From NCBI RefSeq assembly GCF_029637605.1, contig NZ_CP121261.1:682001-746000 (forward strand): a stretch of DNA of 64,000 nucleotides, in the 5' to 3' direction. Under the pieces are notes generated by a model that saw nothing but the letters and a program-made list of their open reading frames with translations, ran no database searches and was not told the origin of the DNA. This document shows positions 49,201 through 58,064 of this stretch, piece after piece. The DNA comes from Achromobacter spanius. GTDB lineage: Bacteria > Pseudomonadota > Gammaproteobacteria > Burkholderiales > Burkholderiaceae_B. Made by a program: the position numbers and the translations under genes. Within the stretch, counting starts at the first letter, position 1. Each line of letters opens with the position of its first letter.

Positions 49201-50010
49201 CTACGAGGGCAACAACAGCTCCGGCTTCAACACGCCGCGCAAGTCGGCGTAGGGAATGCTCAGTTCCGGTTCGCCATGCGAGTAGGGCGCGATGGAATAG
49301 GCGTCGTACTTCACCACCATGCCGTCGCGGGTCAGCGCGAAGTTATCGCTTTCCTGGAACGGCCACATCTTGTTGTAGGCAGCGGGATCACGCTTGGCGT
49401 CGGGGTTTTCCGCCAGCCATTTCGCGTGGGCGGCTTTAAGTGCCGCGACATATTCCGCGCGGCGGCCCGGTATCAACGCTTCGTCCAGACTCATCACGCG
49501 GCCGCGTGAACGCTCCCAGTTCAGGTATTGCGTGGCCGGAATGCCGTGCGCGGCGCCGGTCAGGAACTGTTCGGTGTGCAGTTCGATCGACACGATGTCG
49601 CCCACCGTATCCTTGACCGAGGCCTTGAAATACGTGGCGTCGCGTGGGCGCGCCGTGGACCAGAAATACTGCGTGTATTCCGACAGCGTGTTGTAGGGGC
49701 CACGGCGGTTGGCGTCGGTGCCGGTCATGTAGGCCAGCACGTGGTCCACCAGCGCGGTCAGCTTGGGGATGCCGGGAAACGCCACGCTGTCGATTTCAAT
49801 GCGTGGGCAGTCGCCTTCGCAGCCCGGCTTGCTTGATGCCCACTTGATGCGCTCGGTGGACAGGTCCCCCACCTTTTCGGACGTGGTCGAGGCGGATTCG
49901 GCCAAAGTGATGTTGGCCGGCGGCGTACTGCCGCAGCCGGCCAGGGCCAGCAGGGCGGCGCCCAGGATCAAACCGCTTATCGCGCCTTGCGGCGTGAACG
50001 TGCGACGCAT
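49201..50010 (-). CDS. DUF3298-type lipoprotein
   Basis: A 269-residue envelope protein with a lipoprotein signal (lipobox LAGC near residue 28). The C-terminal half (TEQFLTGAAHGIPATQYLNW, MWPFQESDNFALTRDGMVVK, SHGEPELSIPYADL) matches DUF3298, also seen at the end of the anti-sigma factor RsiV. No kinase or sigma gene is adjacent, so its role is unknown. It lies 32 bp after the lipoate ligase gene on the same strand. Confidence 0.82.
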   Translation of the reverse strand: MRRTFTPQGAISGLILGAALLALAGCGSTPPANITLAESASTTSEKVGDLSTERIKWASSKPGCEGDCPRIEIDSVAFPGIPKLTALVDHVLAYMTGTDANRRGPYNTLSEYTQYFWSTARPRDATYFKASVKDTVGDIVSIELHTEQFLTGAAHGIPATQYLNWERSRGRVMSLDEALIPGRRAEYVAALKAAHAKWLAENPDAKRDPAAYNKMWPFQESDNFALTRDGMVVKYDAYSIAPYSHGEPELSIPYADLRGVLKPELLLPS

Positions 50011-50042
50011 TGAACTACCTCCACAAAATCTGACGCTTGCCG

Positions 50043-50819
50043 TCAAGGCACCACACCCGTCCATTCCGGCGTGGAGAACTTCTCGTCGGCCTGTTGCTGG
50101 GCGCGCGCCAGCGTGTCGCTGCCGATTTGCCCCGGAGTCAGACGATGCATGCCGGCAAAAGTTTCCAGCATGCGCTCGATTATGACTTCGCGCGCCAGGC
50201 CGGTTTGCGTGCGCAGCGGGTCGACGCGCTTCTTGGCGCTGGTGGTGCCCTTGTCGGAAAGCTTCTCGCGGCCGATGCGCAAGACCTCGACCATTTTATC
50301 GGCGTCGATGTCGTAGGACATGGTCACGTGGTGCAATACCGCGCCCGCGCGGCGGGCTTGCGCGGCGCCGCCGATCTTGCCGATGTCGGAGGCGATGTCG
50401 TTCAGGGGCTGATACCACGCCTTGATGCCCAGGCCTTGCAGCGCCGTCAGCACCCAGGCATCCAGGAACGCATACGATTCCTGGAAGCTCATGCCATGGA
50501 CCAGGGCTTGCGGCGCGCTGAGCGAGTAGGTGATGGAGTTGCCCGGTTCAATGAACATGGCGCCGCCGCCACTGACGCGGCGCACGACTTCAATGCCGTG
50601 GCGCTGCGCGCCGTCGGGGTCCACTTCGTTTTTCAGGGATTGGAAACGGCCGATGACGACGGCGGGGGCGGCCCATTCCCAGATGCGCAAAGTGGGCGGG
50701 CGCTGGCCCGCGCCCACTTCGTCGGTAATGACGGCGTCCAGCGCCATGTGCAGCGACGGGGCCTGCGGGCCTTCGTGGATCAGTTGCCAGTCGTAGTCGT
50801 TCCAGTCAGTGCGCGTCAT
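50043..50819 (-). CDS. lplA: Lipoate-protein ligase A, catalytic subunit
   Basis: A 258-residue BPL/LplA-fold enzyme that activates lipoate with ATP and attaches it to E2 or H proteins. The substrate loop RRVSGGGAMFIEPGNSITYS is diagnostic. It lacks the C-terminal accessory domain of E. coli LplA (about 337 residues); that domain is encoded separately by the overlapping gene upstream. The stop/start overlap of 4 bp gives coupled translation. Confidence 0.87.
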   Translation of the reverse strand: MTRTDWNDYDWQLIHEGPQAPSLHMALDAVITDEVGAGQRPPTLRIWEWAAPAVVIGRFQSLKNEVDPDGAQRHGIEVVRRVSGGGAMFIEPGNSITYSLSAPQALVHGMSFQESYAFLDAWVLTALQGLGIKAWYQPLNDIASDIGKIGGAAQARRAGAVLHHVTMSYDIDADKMVEVLRIGREKLSDKGTTSAKKRVDPLRTQTGLAREVIIERMLETFAGMHRLTPGQIGSDTLARAQQQADEKFSTPEWTGVVP

Positions 50820-51091
50820 GCAAGCGCCCTCCGCAGCACCACGGCCACGGCCTCGGCCGAAAAGCCGAACAATTCGGCGTCAGCGGGCAGGGCGGATTGC
50901 ACCGCCACCGCCAATTCCAGCTCGCCGGCGTCGGCGGGCATGCCGTTCAAGCCTTCGTTGATGGCCTCCAACGCTTCGGGCGGCTCAAGAAAGAAGTCGC
51001 CGCTGATGCGCACGTTGGCCAGGCGGCCGTCCTGCACATCAAGATCCGCGACGACCAGCTTGCCGCCGGGGACTTTGTATTCACCATGCAT
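50816..51091 (-). CDS. Lipoate ligase accessory subunit (LplB-like)
   Basis: A 91-residue protein matching the C-terminal domain of lipoate-protein ligase (Lip_prot_ligC). It begins MHGEYKVPGGKLVVADLDV and keeps SGDFFLEPPEALEAINEGL. In the archaeon Thermoplasma acidophilum the ligase is likewise made from separate LplA and LplB proteins and both are needed for lipoate activation. It is first in the pair and overlaps lplA by 4 bp. Confidence 0.83.
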   Translation of the reverse strand: MHGEYKVPGGKLVVADLDVQDGRLANVRISGDFFLEPPEALEAINEGLNGMPADAGELELAVAVQSALPADAELFGFSAEAVAVVLRRALA

Positions 51092-51121
51092 GGGGGCTCC
51101 TTGCGAAATCAATATCAAAAA

Positions 51122-51586
51122 CTAAAGGTTGAGCTTCATGCCGTCATGGCTGGCCTTGAAACCCAGGCTTTCATAGAACCGGCGCGCATCGGGGCGCGCG
51201 CGGTCGGTGGTCAGTTGGACCAGGCCACAGCCCTGGGCGCGGCATTGTTCAATGGCCCACTTGAACATGGCGTGCCCCAGGCCCTGGCCGCGCGCCGACG
51301 ACGCGATGCGCACGCTTTCGATCTGCCCGCGCCACAGGCCCAGCCGCGACAGGCCGGGTATGAACGATAACTGCAAACAGCCGACCAGGTCTTGGCCTTG
51401 CTCGACAACGGCCAGGAATTGGTTGGAGTCCTGGGTGATGGCGGCGAAGGCGGCCGTGTAGCCAGGGTTGAGCGGCACCGAGGTGTCTTCGCGCGTGGCG
51501 CCCAGCTCGTCGTCGGCCAACATGGCGACGATGTGCGGCAAATCTTCTTGCCGCGCGCGGCGAAAGACCAATTGGGGGGCGGACAT
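51122..51586 (-). CDS. GNAT-family N-acetyltransferase
   Basis: A 154-residue acetyltransferase. The acetyl-CoA loop lies in ESVRIASSARGQGLGHAMFK and the final motif in LVQLTTDRARPDARRFYESL. The acyl acceptor is unknown. It lies 31 bp before the lplB start on the same strand. Confidence 0.88.
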   Translation of the reverse strand: MSAPQLVFRRARQEDLPHIVAMLADDELGATREDTSVPLNPGYTAAFAAITQDSNQFLAVVEQGQDLVGCLQLSFIPGLSRLGLWRGQIESVRIASSARGQGLGHAMFKWAIEQCRAQGCGLVQLTTDRARPDARRFYESLGFKASHDGMKLNL

Positions 51587-51612
51587 GGTCGGGCTCCTGC
51601 GGCGGTGACGTT

Positions 51613-52314
51613 TTAGCGGGCGATGTTCTGCGCGGTCTGGCCGAACAGGATGCGGCGCGACTCATCGTCGCTGATCGAGGGCGTGGTGTTGACGCTATCG
51701 GCCAGTGCATAGGCGCGCTGCGTGGCGGGGCGCGCGGCAATGGCGTTGAACCAGCGTTGCAGGTGCGGGAAGTCGTTCAGGTCTTGGCCCTGCTTGGCAT
51801 GCGGCACGATCCAGGGGTAGGCGGCCATGTCCGCGATGGAGTAGTCGCCCGCGACGAATTCGCGGTCGGCCAGGCGCTTGTTCAGCACGCCGTACAGGCG
51901 GTTGGTTTCCTTCACGTAACGGTCGACGGCGTAAGGGATGCGTTCCGGCGCGTAGCCGGAAAAATGGTGGTTCTGGCCGGCCATGGGGCCCAGGCCGCCC
52001 ATCTGCCAGAAGAGCCATTGCGAGACCTCGGCGCGGCCGCGCACGTCGGCGGGCAGGAATTGGCCGGTCTTCTCGGCCAGGTACAAGAGGATGGCGCCGG
52101 ACTCGAACAGAGGGATGGGCGCGCCGCCGTCGGCGGGTTGCGTGTCGACGATGGCGGGGATGCGGTTGTTGGGCGCGATGGCCAGGAATTCGGGTTTGAA
52201 TTGATCGCCGCGGCTGATGTTCACCGGGTGCATCTGGTAGGGCAGGCCGGCTTCTTCAAGGAACAGCGTGATCTTGTGGCCGTTGGGGGTGGTCCAGTAG
52301 TAGAGATCGATCAT
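51613..52314 (-). CDS. Glutathione S-transferase (Nu/YghU-like)
   Basis: A 233-residue cytosolic GST. The N-terminal thioredoxin-like domain starts MIDLYYWTTPNGHKITLFLE, the glutathione site NNRIPAIVDTQP and LFESGAILLYLAEKTGQFLP follow, and the C-terminal helical domain has GLGPMAGQNHHF. The TTPNGHK pattern is shared with YfcG/YghU enzymes that reduce disulfides and peroxides. The upstream in-frame extension to 52392 lacks similarity. Confidence 0.9.
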   Translation of the reverse strand: MIDLYYWTTPNGHKITLFLEEAGLPYQMHPVNISRGDQFKPEFLAIAPNNRIPAIVDTQPADGGAPIPLFESGAILLYLAEKTGQFLPADVRGRAEVSQWLFWQMGGLGPMAGQNHHFSGYAPERIPYAVDRYVKETNRLYGVLNKRLADREFVAGDYSIADMAAYPWIVPHAKQGQDLNDFPHLQRWFNAIAARPATQRAYALADSVNTTPSISDDESRRILFGQTAQNIAR

Positions 52315-52467
52315 GAGGGGCGTCCAGGGAATCAAGGCGCCGCCGAACGTGTCGGCGGGTGGAAAGCCATGATAGCGGCAGGCATCGGGCACGCCCCCGA
52401 ATAACCGGGGCCGGAATCGGGTTTCTACCTGCCCGGCGGGTGCGGAGCCGGGCCGTGCGTCGATTCA

Positions 52468-53375
52468 CTACGCCGCCCCGGCACCGGGGCGGGGCCGCCC
52501 GGGCAGACGCCACGTCCAGTTCAGGCTGACGCCCGCGGCGGCCAGGAAGATCATCGCCACGCCCACCACTTGCAGCGGTTCCATGCGCTGGCCGTAGACG
52601 ACCAGGTCCAGCATGATGGCCACGGCCGGGTAGATGAAACTGAGTGCCGCGGTGGATGTGGTCGGCAGTTTCTGAATGGCCGAGTACATCAGGATGTACA
52701 TCAGGCAGGTGTGGATCAGGCCCAGCGCAACCAGATAGCCCCATTGCAAGGGGCGGCCGGCAGTGCGTTGAAGTCCGCCATGGGCAACAGCATGAAGGCG
52801 CCCAGCGTCACCTGTACCAGGGCCAGCACTTGCGGCGGTATGCCCTTCAAGCGCTTGACGATGACCGCGGTAACGCCGTACAGCGCTGCCGCGCCCAGGC
52901 CCAGCAGCAGCCCCGACAGATACGCGCCGCCAGGGGCCTGTGCGTCCGTCAGGCGCAGCACCAGCAGCAGGCCGGCGAACGCCACCACCGACCAGGCCAG
53001 CTTGCCGCGCGACGGACGTTCCCCCAGGAACAGCACGCCCAGCCCGATCAGGAAAAAGGGCTGTACGTTGTAGACGGCCGTGGCCAGCGAGATCGACGCC
53101 AGCCGGTACGCCGAAAACAGCAGGACCCAGTTCATGACCAGCGCGGCGCCGGCCAACAGCGCCAAGGCCAAGGTCTTCCCGGTGAACAGGCCCGGCTTGA
53201 GCAGGCCGCGCGCCCAGCAATACAAAAACAAGGAAAGCGCACCGAAGACGCAGCGGAAAAAGACGACGTTCCAGGCGCTTTGGCCGGATTCCAGAACAAA
53301 CACGCCTAGCGTGCCGGACAAGGTCATGGCGGCTGCCATTTGCGCCAGGCCAAGGCGTTCGGATGCGGGGGACAT
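52468..53375 (-). pseudogene. EamA-family (DMT) exporter, frameshifted
   Basis: The reading frame of a ten-helix drug/metabolite exporter is split. Residues 1-208 or so (MSPASERLGLAQMAAAMTL through ADFNALPAA) read in one frame to a stop at 52716; the last part (LQWGYLVALGLIHTCLMYI to the end near 52468) is in another frame. The break is at a run of four G (52750-52753). One extra G would restore ALPAAPLQWGYLV exactly, so this is a single-base deletion or a sequencing error. It is divergent from an Lrp-type regulator, the usual exporter-regulator pair. Confidence 0.85.
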
Positions 53376-53463
53376 AAGGATTCTCCGAGTGGGCCACGTG
53401 TTGATCACGACGCTGGCCACGATTTCGATGGAGAAATTATCCCAGGCAGATCAAGCCAGCTAT

Positions 53464-53471
53464 ATGATCAT
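53464..53471. promoter_or_regulatory. ATGATCAT palindrome between exporter and Lrp genes
   Basis: A perfect 8-bp palindrome in an AT-rich part of the 139-bp divergent gap, 44 bp before the lrp start. It is a candidate autoregulatory site for the Lrp-type protein. Confidence 0.35.
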
Positions 53472-53514
53472 CGTGTGGTACTTTGAATCCCGTGCCTTCA
53501 TTTTGGTGAAAGTT

Positions 53515-53982
53515 ATGCAAAATGACCTAAAAAACGAAAGCCCTGTCCTGGACGGCATTGACCGCCGCCTGGTGCAGACCCTGGCGGCCAATGCGCGTAC
53601 CACCACGGCAGACCTGGCGCGGCAGGTGGGCATGTCAGCCCCTAGCGTGGCGGATCGGCTGCGGCGGCTGGAGGAATCCGGCGTGATCCGGGCCTACACG
53701 CTGGATGTGGATCCGGTGGCGCTGGGCTATACCTTGCAGGCTATCGTGCGCATCCGCCCCTTGCCGGGGCAATTGCGCCACGTGGAAGGGCTGATCAATG
53801 AGATTCCGGAATTTGTCGAATGCGACAAGGTGACGGGCGATGACTGCTTCATCGCCCGGGTGGTGCTGCGGTCGATCTCGCACCTGGATGGCATCCTGGA
53901 ACGGGTAACGGAATTTGCCGAAACCAATACCGCCATCGTCAAGGCACATACGGTGCGCCGCCGCCTGCCGCCGTTGCGCTAG
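53515..53982 (+). CDS. Lrp/AsnC-family transcriptional regulator
   Basis: A 155-residue regulator with an N-terminal helix-turn-helix (DGIDRRLVQTLAANARTTTA, then QVGMSAPSVADRLRRLEESG) and a C-terminal RAM/ACT-like ligand domain (CDKVTGDDCFIARVVLRSIS). It starts at ATG 53515; a longer open frame to 53080 is antisense to the exporter and rejected. Being divergent from the EamA exporter, it probably senses an amino acid and controls its export. Confidence 0.9.
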   Translation: MQNDLKNESPVLDGIDRRLVQTLAANARTTTADLARQVGMSAPSVADRLRRLEESGVIRAYTLDVDPVALGYTLQAIVRIRPLPGQLRHVEGLINEIPEFVECDKVTGDDCFIARVVLRSISHLDGILERVTEFAETNTAIVKAHTVRRRLPPLR

Positions 53983-54036
53983 CGCTTGCGCGGCCTGGCA
54001 GCAGCGCAGCGGCAGCGCTGTCGCGGCGGGATGGCT

Positions 54037-54528
54037 TCAGACCGGCGCGGACAGCGCCTGCACCACGTCGTCTTTCAGGCCCGCCGGCGTGTCGGTGGGC
54101 CCGTAGCGCTTGATGACCTGGCCGTCGCGACCAACCAGGAACTTGGTGAAATTCCATTTGATGCCTTCGGTGCCGAAGACGCCAGGTTTTTCGCCCTTGA
54201 GCCAGCGGTACAGCGGATGCGCGTTGGCGCCGTTGACGTCGATCTTGGCGAAAAGCGGGAAGGTGATGTCGTATTGCGTGGCGCAGAAACTGCGGATCTC
54301 GGCTTCGTCGCCCGGCTCTTGATGGCCGAACTGGTCGCACGGAAAACCCAGCACCGTGAAGCCGTCGTCGCGCAGCGAGCGGTAGAGTTCTTCCAGGCCC
54401 GTGTATTGGGGCGTAAAGCCGCACTTGGACGCCACGTTGACCACCAGCAGCACGCGGCCGCGATAGGTGTCCAGGGATAGCTCCGTGCCCTGGATGTCGC
54501 GGGCGGAAAAATCGAAAAGGGTGCTCAT
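54037..54528 (-). CDS. Glutathione peroxidase
   Basis: A 163-residue Cys-type glutathione peroxidase (BtuE-like). The catalytic set is visible: peroxidatic cysteine in NVASKCGFTPQY, glutamine in GFPCDQFGHQEPG, and tryptophan/asparagine in KWNFTKFLV. Such bacterial enzymes usually use thioredoxin. No signal peptide, so cytoplasmic. Confidence 0.95.
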   Translation of the reverse strand: MSTLFDFSARDIQGTELSLDTYRGRVLLVVNVASKCGFTPQYTGLEELYRSLRDDGFTVLGFPCDQFGHQEPGDEAEIRSFCATQYDITFPLFAKIDVNGANAHPLYRWLKGEKPGVFGTEGIKWNFTKFLVGRDGQVIKRYGPTDTPAGLKDDVVQALSAPV

Positions 54529-54654
54529 GCGGGCTCCTGTATCGGTCGGCTTTACGCGGGCGCGTCAGCGCGCCAATCAACCGTCGAGTGTAGCGCTACG
54601 AGTACCGACCGGCACCGTGCCATGCACGGGTGGCAAGTGGATTCGGGATAAATA

Positions 54655-55860
54655 TCAGACTAGTCCTAGGTCTATCGGCGCCACACCCGGAAACACCCGT
54701 GCCAGGCGCGCTGGGTCCAGGCCGTACAGGCGCGAAAACAGCCCGGCGAAGACGGCGCGGTATTCGTTCAGCACCGGGTAGTCGCGATCCTGGAACAGGG
54801 TGTCGTGCCTGACCGGCACCTGCCGCCCCGCAATGCGTCCGCCTTGCACATTTCCACCCATCACCCAATACACCGTGCCGTGGCCGTGGTCGGTTCCCTT
54901 GTTGCCGTTTTCGCGGAACGTACGGCCGAATTCGCTGATGACGACCACGGTGGTCTGCGCCCAGGCCGACCCCATGGCATCGGCATAAGCGGCCAGCGCG
55001 CGGCCAAGCTGCCCGAAGCGGCCAGCCAATGCGCCGGTGGCGGCCCCCTGGCCGACGTGGGTATCCCACCCGCCCACGTCGACAAAGCCCAGGTTGTAGC
55101 GGTTGGTCATGAAGCGGGCGATGCGGCGGATTTCCTTTTCCAGCTTGTCAGTGGATACCGCGTTGCCATTGGCGGCCTGCATCTCGGCTTCCAGCTCCTG
55201 GCGCGTGGCGCCCATGATGCGCTGGCCTTCGTCCACGGAAGCATGCAGGTCCGTGTTGCGGTACATGGCGGCGATGGCGCGGTTGTCGGCCGCGCTCAGA
55301 CGCGATTTCCGATTTGCCCCGCCCAGATCAACATTGGGCACGCGCGTCTCGCCCCTGAAAATCTGCGGCACTTCCGACGTGAATGCCGCCGGCAGGGCGC
55401 GCGCCGTGCTCGCCGCGTCCAAGGTGGTGGCCAGGCGATTCAGGAACCCCGACCGGTAATTGCCGTCTTGCTTTGCGCCGCGACCCAGCTCAATACCATT
55501 CTGGGTTTCAAAATGGCTGCGGCTCAGGTCGTCGGTGCCCGCGAAGGGCACGAAGGCCAGTTGCTTGTTGCGATAGAAGGGCAGCAGGCTGTCTGCCAAC
55601 GCGGGGTGCAGGCCCCAGCCGTCGGCCAGGGGCAGCGCGGCGCCATCGCCCGAGCCTGGCCGGCCGATGGCGATGCTGGGGCGCGCTTCGTAATAGAAGT
55701 CGCTGGACGTGGGCACCAGCAGGCTGGCAGCGTCGTAAGCCCCGCGCATGAACACAATCAGCAAGCGGTTGCCCGAGGCGGCGGGCGCCGCGTACAGTCG
55801 GCTGCCCCCCAGCGCCAAGGGCGCGGCGGCCATCATTTGAAGCAAGCGGCGGCGGTCCAT
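54655..55860 (-). CDS. DUF1501 exported protein
   Basis: A 401-residue protein with an N-terminal MDRRRLLQMMAAAPLALGG, a twin-arginine-like signal. The mature region (NRLLIVFMRGAYDAASLLVP, GGWDTHVGQGAATG, VVISEFGRTFRENGNKGTDH, GHGTVYWVMGG) is the DUF1501 family, related to the alkaline phosphatase/sulfatase superfamily, with conserved Asp/His residues that could bind metal. Its activity is unknown. It lies 10 bp after a DUF1800 gene, its usual partner. Confidence 0.88.
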   Translation of the reverse strand: MDRRRLLQMMAAAPLALGGSRLYAAPAASGNRLLIVFMRGAYDAASLLVPTSSDFYYEARPSIAIGRPGSGDGAALPLADGWGLHPALADSLLPFYRNKQLAFVPFAGTDDLSRSHFETQNGIELGRGAKQDGNYRSGFLNRLATTLDAASTARALPAAFTSEVPQIFRGETRVPNVDLGGANRKSRLSAADNRAIAAMYRNTDLHASVDEGQRIMGATRQELEAEMQAANGNAVSTDKLEKEIRRIARFMTNRYNLGFVDVGGWDTHVGQGAATGALAGRFGQLGRALAAYADAMGSAWAQTTVVVISEFGRTFRENGNKGTDHGHGTVYWVMGGNVQGGRIAGRQVPVRHDTLFQDRDYPVLNEYRAVFAGLFSRLYGLDPARLARVFPGVAPIDLGLV

Positions 55861-55870
55861 GGGTATTCTC

Positions 55871-57409
55871 CTAGCGGCGCATGAACTCTGGCGAGGCCAG
55901 CAGGTAGGTGTTGGCATCCACGGGCTTGCCGGCCTGGCCGATCGCATCGCGCGTGGCCGTCGACAAGTGCGGGAACAGCTCTTGGGCGGCGTCGAGCAGC
56001 CTGGGAATCTTGGGTAGTTCAACCGGCCTGGGCGGATCAGCCGGCGCGTCGGCGTCGATGGTCCGATAGAAAACCTGGGGAGCGCCGGCAATGCCGCGGG
56101 CAATTTCAAAACGCTGCGTCATCTGCCCGGAACCTGACCAGTCCGACTGCGACATCGGGTAGCCGTCGGGTGTCTGGCGTTGATACAAGCCTTGCCCCAT
56201 CTGGCGCAGCATCGACAGCGCGGCCTTGGGGTTGCGGATGGGGGGCAGGTTGGCGTAGGTCAGCCGCAACGACGAATACACATAATGAACCGGGTCCTTG
56301 AACACGCCCGTCTTCAGGGACCGCTTGAACTCCGGCGACGCAAACAAGGTTTGCAGTGTGGCCGCGATGTCGCCGTCTTGCGCCAGAAACGTCTTGGCCA
56401 TGCGATCGACCAGCGCGGCCGGCGGCGATTCGCCCACAAAGTAGGCCGCCAATTTGGCGCTGACGTGACGCGCCGTGGCAGGGTGGCGCGCCAGCAGGTC
56501 GATGGCCTGATCCACTTCCGCCAGCCCGCCACCGCGAATCTTGTGTCCCAGGAATACCTTGTCGCCATGGTCATGGCGCGCCGGGTTGAAGAGGAACAAG
56601 CCGTCTTGCACCAGATCGCCGCGCAGCGCGGGCTTGGTCTTGGGTGCCTTGTTGCTGTTGTGTACACCCAGGCCCGTCAGAATGCGCGCCAGTTCCTGGA
56701 CGTCGCCCTGCGTATAGCCGCCGTTGACGCCCAGGGTGTGCAGTTCCATGAGTTCGCGCGCGTAGTTCTCGTTGATATGCCCTGCGATATTGCGGGTGTT
56801 GTCCAGGTACACCAGCATGGCCGGAGAGCGGACGGTGGCCCGCAGCATGTCGCGAAAATTACCCAGCGCGTGCGGGCGGATGGCGCGGTCTTCGTACTGC
56901 GCCAGATAGGTGCCGACGTCACCCTTGCCCGCGAACACGTTGAAGTGGTTCATCCAGAACCAGGTCATTTGTTCCTGCAATTGGTTGGGCGAATACAGCG
57001 CGCGCCAGACCGCGCGCTGGGCGGTGTCGTCGGCGCGTTGCCGCGAAATGGCGCGCGCCGCGCGTTGCGCCTTCAGCTTGGCTTCGGGGTCGAGCTTGCG
57101 GGCCTCTTGGCGCATGTTGCGCTGCAGGGCCTGCGCCTCTTGTTCAGACTGGCGGTTGATGGACAAGGCGTCGATCCCTTGCTGCACCGGGGCAGGCAGT
57201 TGCGCCTTGGCGTCAGGGTGCAGTTGGGCTTGCAGATAGCGCTGGGCTCCCATCTCGTGGAAGCGGGCAAGTTCCGCCGGCGTTGCGCCCCAGGTCACGC
57301 GGTTGAGCAAGGCAACGTCGTGCTCGGCGGGCTGAGCATGGGCAGCGGCTCCCAGCGCCAGGCACAGCATGGGCAGGGCTTTCAACAGCGCTGTTCGCAA
57401 TCGCGTCAT
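55871..57409 (-). CDS. DUF1800 exported protein
   Basis: A 512-residue secreted protein with a signal peptide (about residues 1-25, ending AAAHAQ). The family features LLNRVTWGATPAELARFHEM, MTWFWMNHFNVFAGKG, and NYARELMELHTLGVNGGYTQ are clear. DUF1800 and DUF1501 proteins are encoded together in many bacteria and are thought to act jointly at the cell surface, but no reaction is established. The upstream gene on this strand gives no further clue. Confidence 0.9.
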   Translation of the reverse strand: MTRLRTALLKALPMLCLALGAAAHAQPAEHDVALLNRVTWGATPAELARFHEMGAQRYLQAQLHPDAKAQLPAPVQQGIDALSINRQSEQEAQALQRNMRQEARKLDPEAKLKAQRAARAISRQRADDTAQRAVWRALYSPNQLQEQMTWFWMNHFNVFAGKGDVGTYLAQYEDRAIRPHALGNFRDMLRATVRSPAMLVYLDNTRNIAGHINENYARELMELHTLGVNGGYTQGDVQELARILTGLGVHNSNKAPKTKPALRGDLVQDGLFLFNPARHDHGDKVFLGHKIRGGGLAEVDQAIDLLARHPATARHVSAKLAAYFVGESPPAALVDRMAKTFLAQDGDIAATLQTLFASPEFKRSLKTGVFKDPVHYVYSSLRLTYANLPPIRNPKAALSMLRQMGQGLYQRQTPDGYPMSQSDWSGSGQMTQRFEIARGIAGAPQVFYRTIDADAPADPPRPVELPKIPRLLDAAQELFPHLSTATRDAIGQAGKPVDANTYLLASPEFMRR

Positions 57410-57610
57410 GAAGCAAACCTCTTTAGGGCGACAAAACGTCTGACACGATAATCCCCCCGAACATTCCCGGACGGGGCGCGTTGAAACGCAAGGAAACCGC
57501 TTGTTGTCGCGTCGGTGCTTATCCGGGCGGGCGATGGGGCCATTACCCCGGCCGGCCGGCGTGCCGTCCTATCATTGCCGCTGTGCAAGTCTGCAAGCGG
57601 TGGGTGCCAG

Positions 57611-57636
57611 CCAAGGCGGCAAGCCGGGGCGGCAAG
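57611..57636. repeat. 13-bp tandem duplication before a TPR gene
   Basis: CCAAGGCGGCAAG and CCGGGGCGGCAAG are directly adjacent (two differences), ending five bases before AGGAG of the next gene. Confidence 0.6.
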
Positions 57637-57652
57637 CAATAGGAGCGTAGTG

Positions 57653-57985
57653 ATGGAAGGAATGATCGAACGCCTGGAGGCAATGCTGGCCAAGGGCACC
57701 GACAACATGTTGTTGCGGTTCTCGCTGGGCAAGGCCTATGCCGAACAGGACTGCTTCCGCGAGGCAGAAACCCACCTTCGCGCGGCGCTGGCTTTTGATC
57801 CCGCCTATTCGGTGGCGTGGAAATGGCTGGGCAAGGCCTGCCTGGGGCTGGGCGACCAGGACGGCGCGCGCGCCGCCTGGAACAGCGGCCTGGCGGCGGC
57901 GCAGGCGCGTGGCGACAAGCAGGTGGAAAAGGAAATACAGGTGTTCGTCCGGCGCCTGGACAAGCAGGCGGCGGCGCAATCCTGA
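57653..57985 (+). CDS. Small tetratricopeptide-repeat protein
   Basis: A 110-residue cytoplasmic protein containing about two and a half TPR units (LLRFSLGKAYAEQDCFREAE, then AWKWLGKACLGLGDQDGARA) followed by a charged helix. AGGAG precedes the ATG by about seven bases. It is likely a protein-binding adaptor; no partner can be named. It stands alone between the DUF1800 gene and photolyase. Confidence 0.82.
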   Translation: MEGMIERLEAMLAKGTDNMLLRFSLGKAYAEQDCFREAETHLRAALAFDPAYSVAWKWLGKACLGLGDQDGARAAWNSGLAAAQARGDKQVEKEIQVFVRRLDKQAAAQS

Positions 57986-58064
57986 TGGGGGCCGTGAGGC
58001 CCGACGATAAGCGAACCACCTGAGCGAACCCTTGGAGCCATGGGGCCGCCCCGGGCCCCCGCGA

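Noticed and set aside
53080..53514. Long N-terminal extension of the Lrp gene
   Set aside because: It is antisense to the EamA exporter and would more than double the protein; the ATG at 53515 gives the normal 155 residues.
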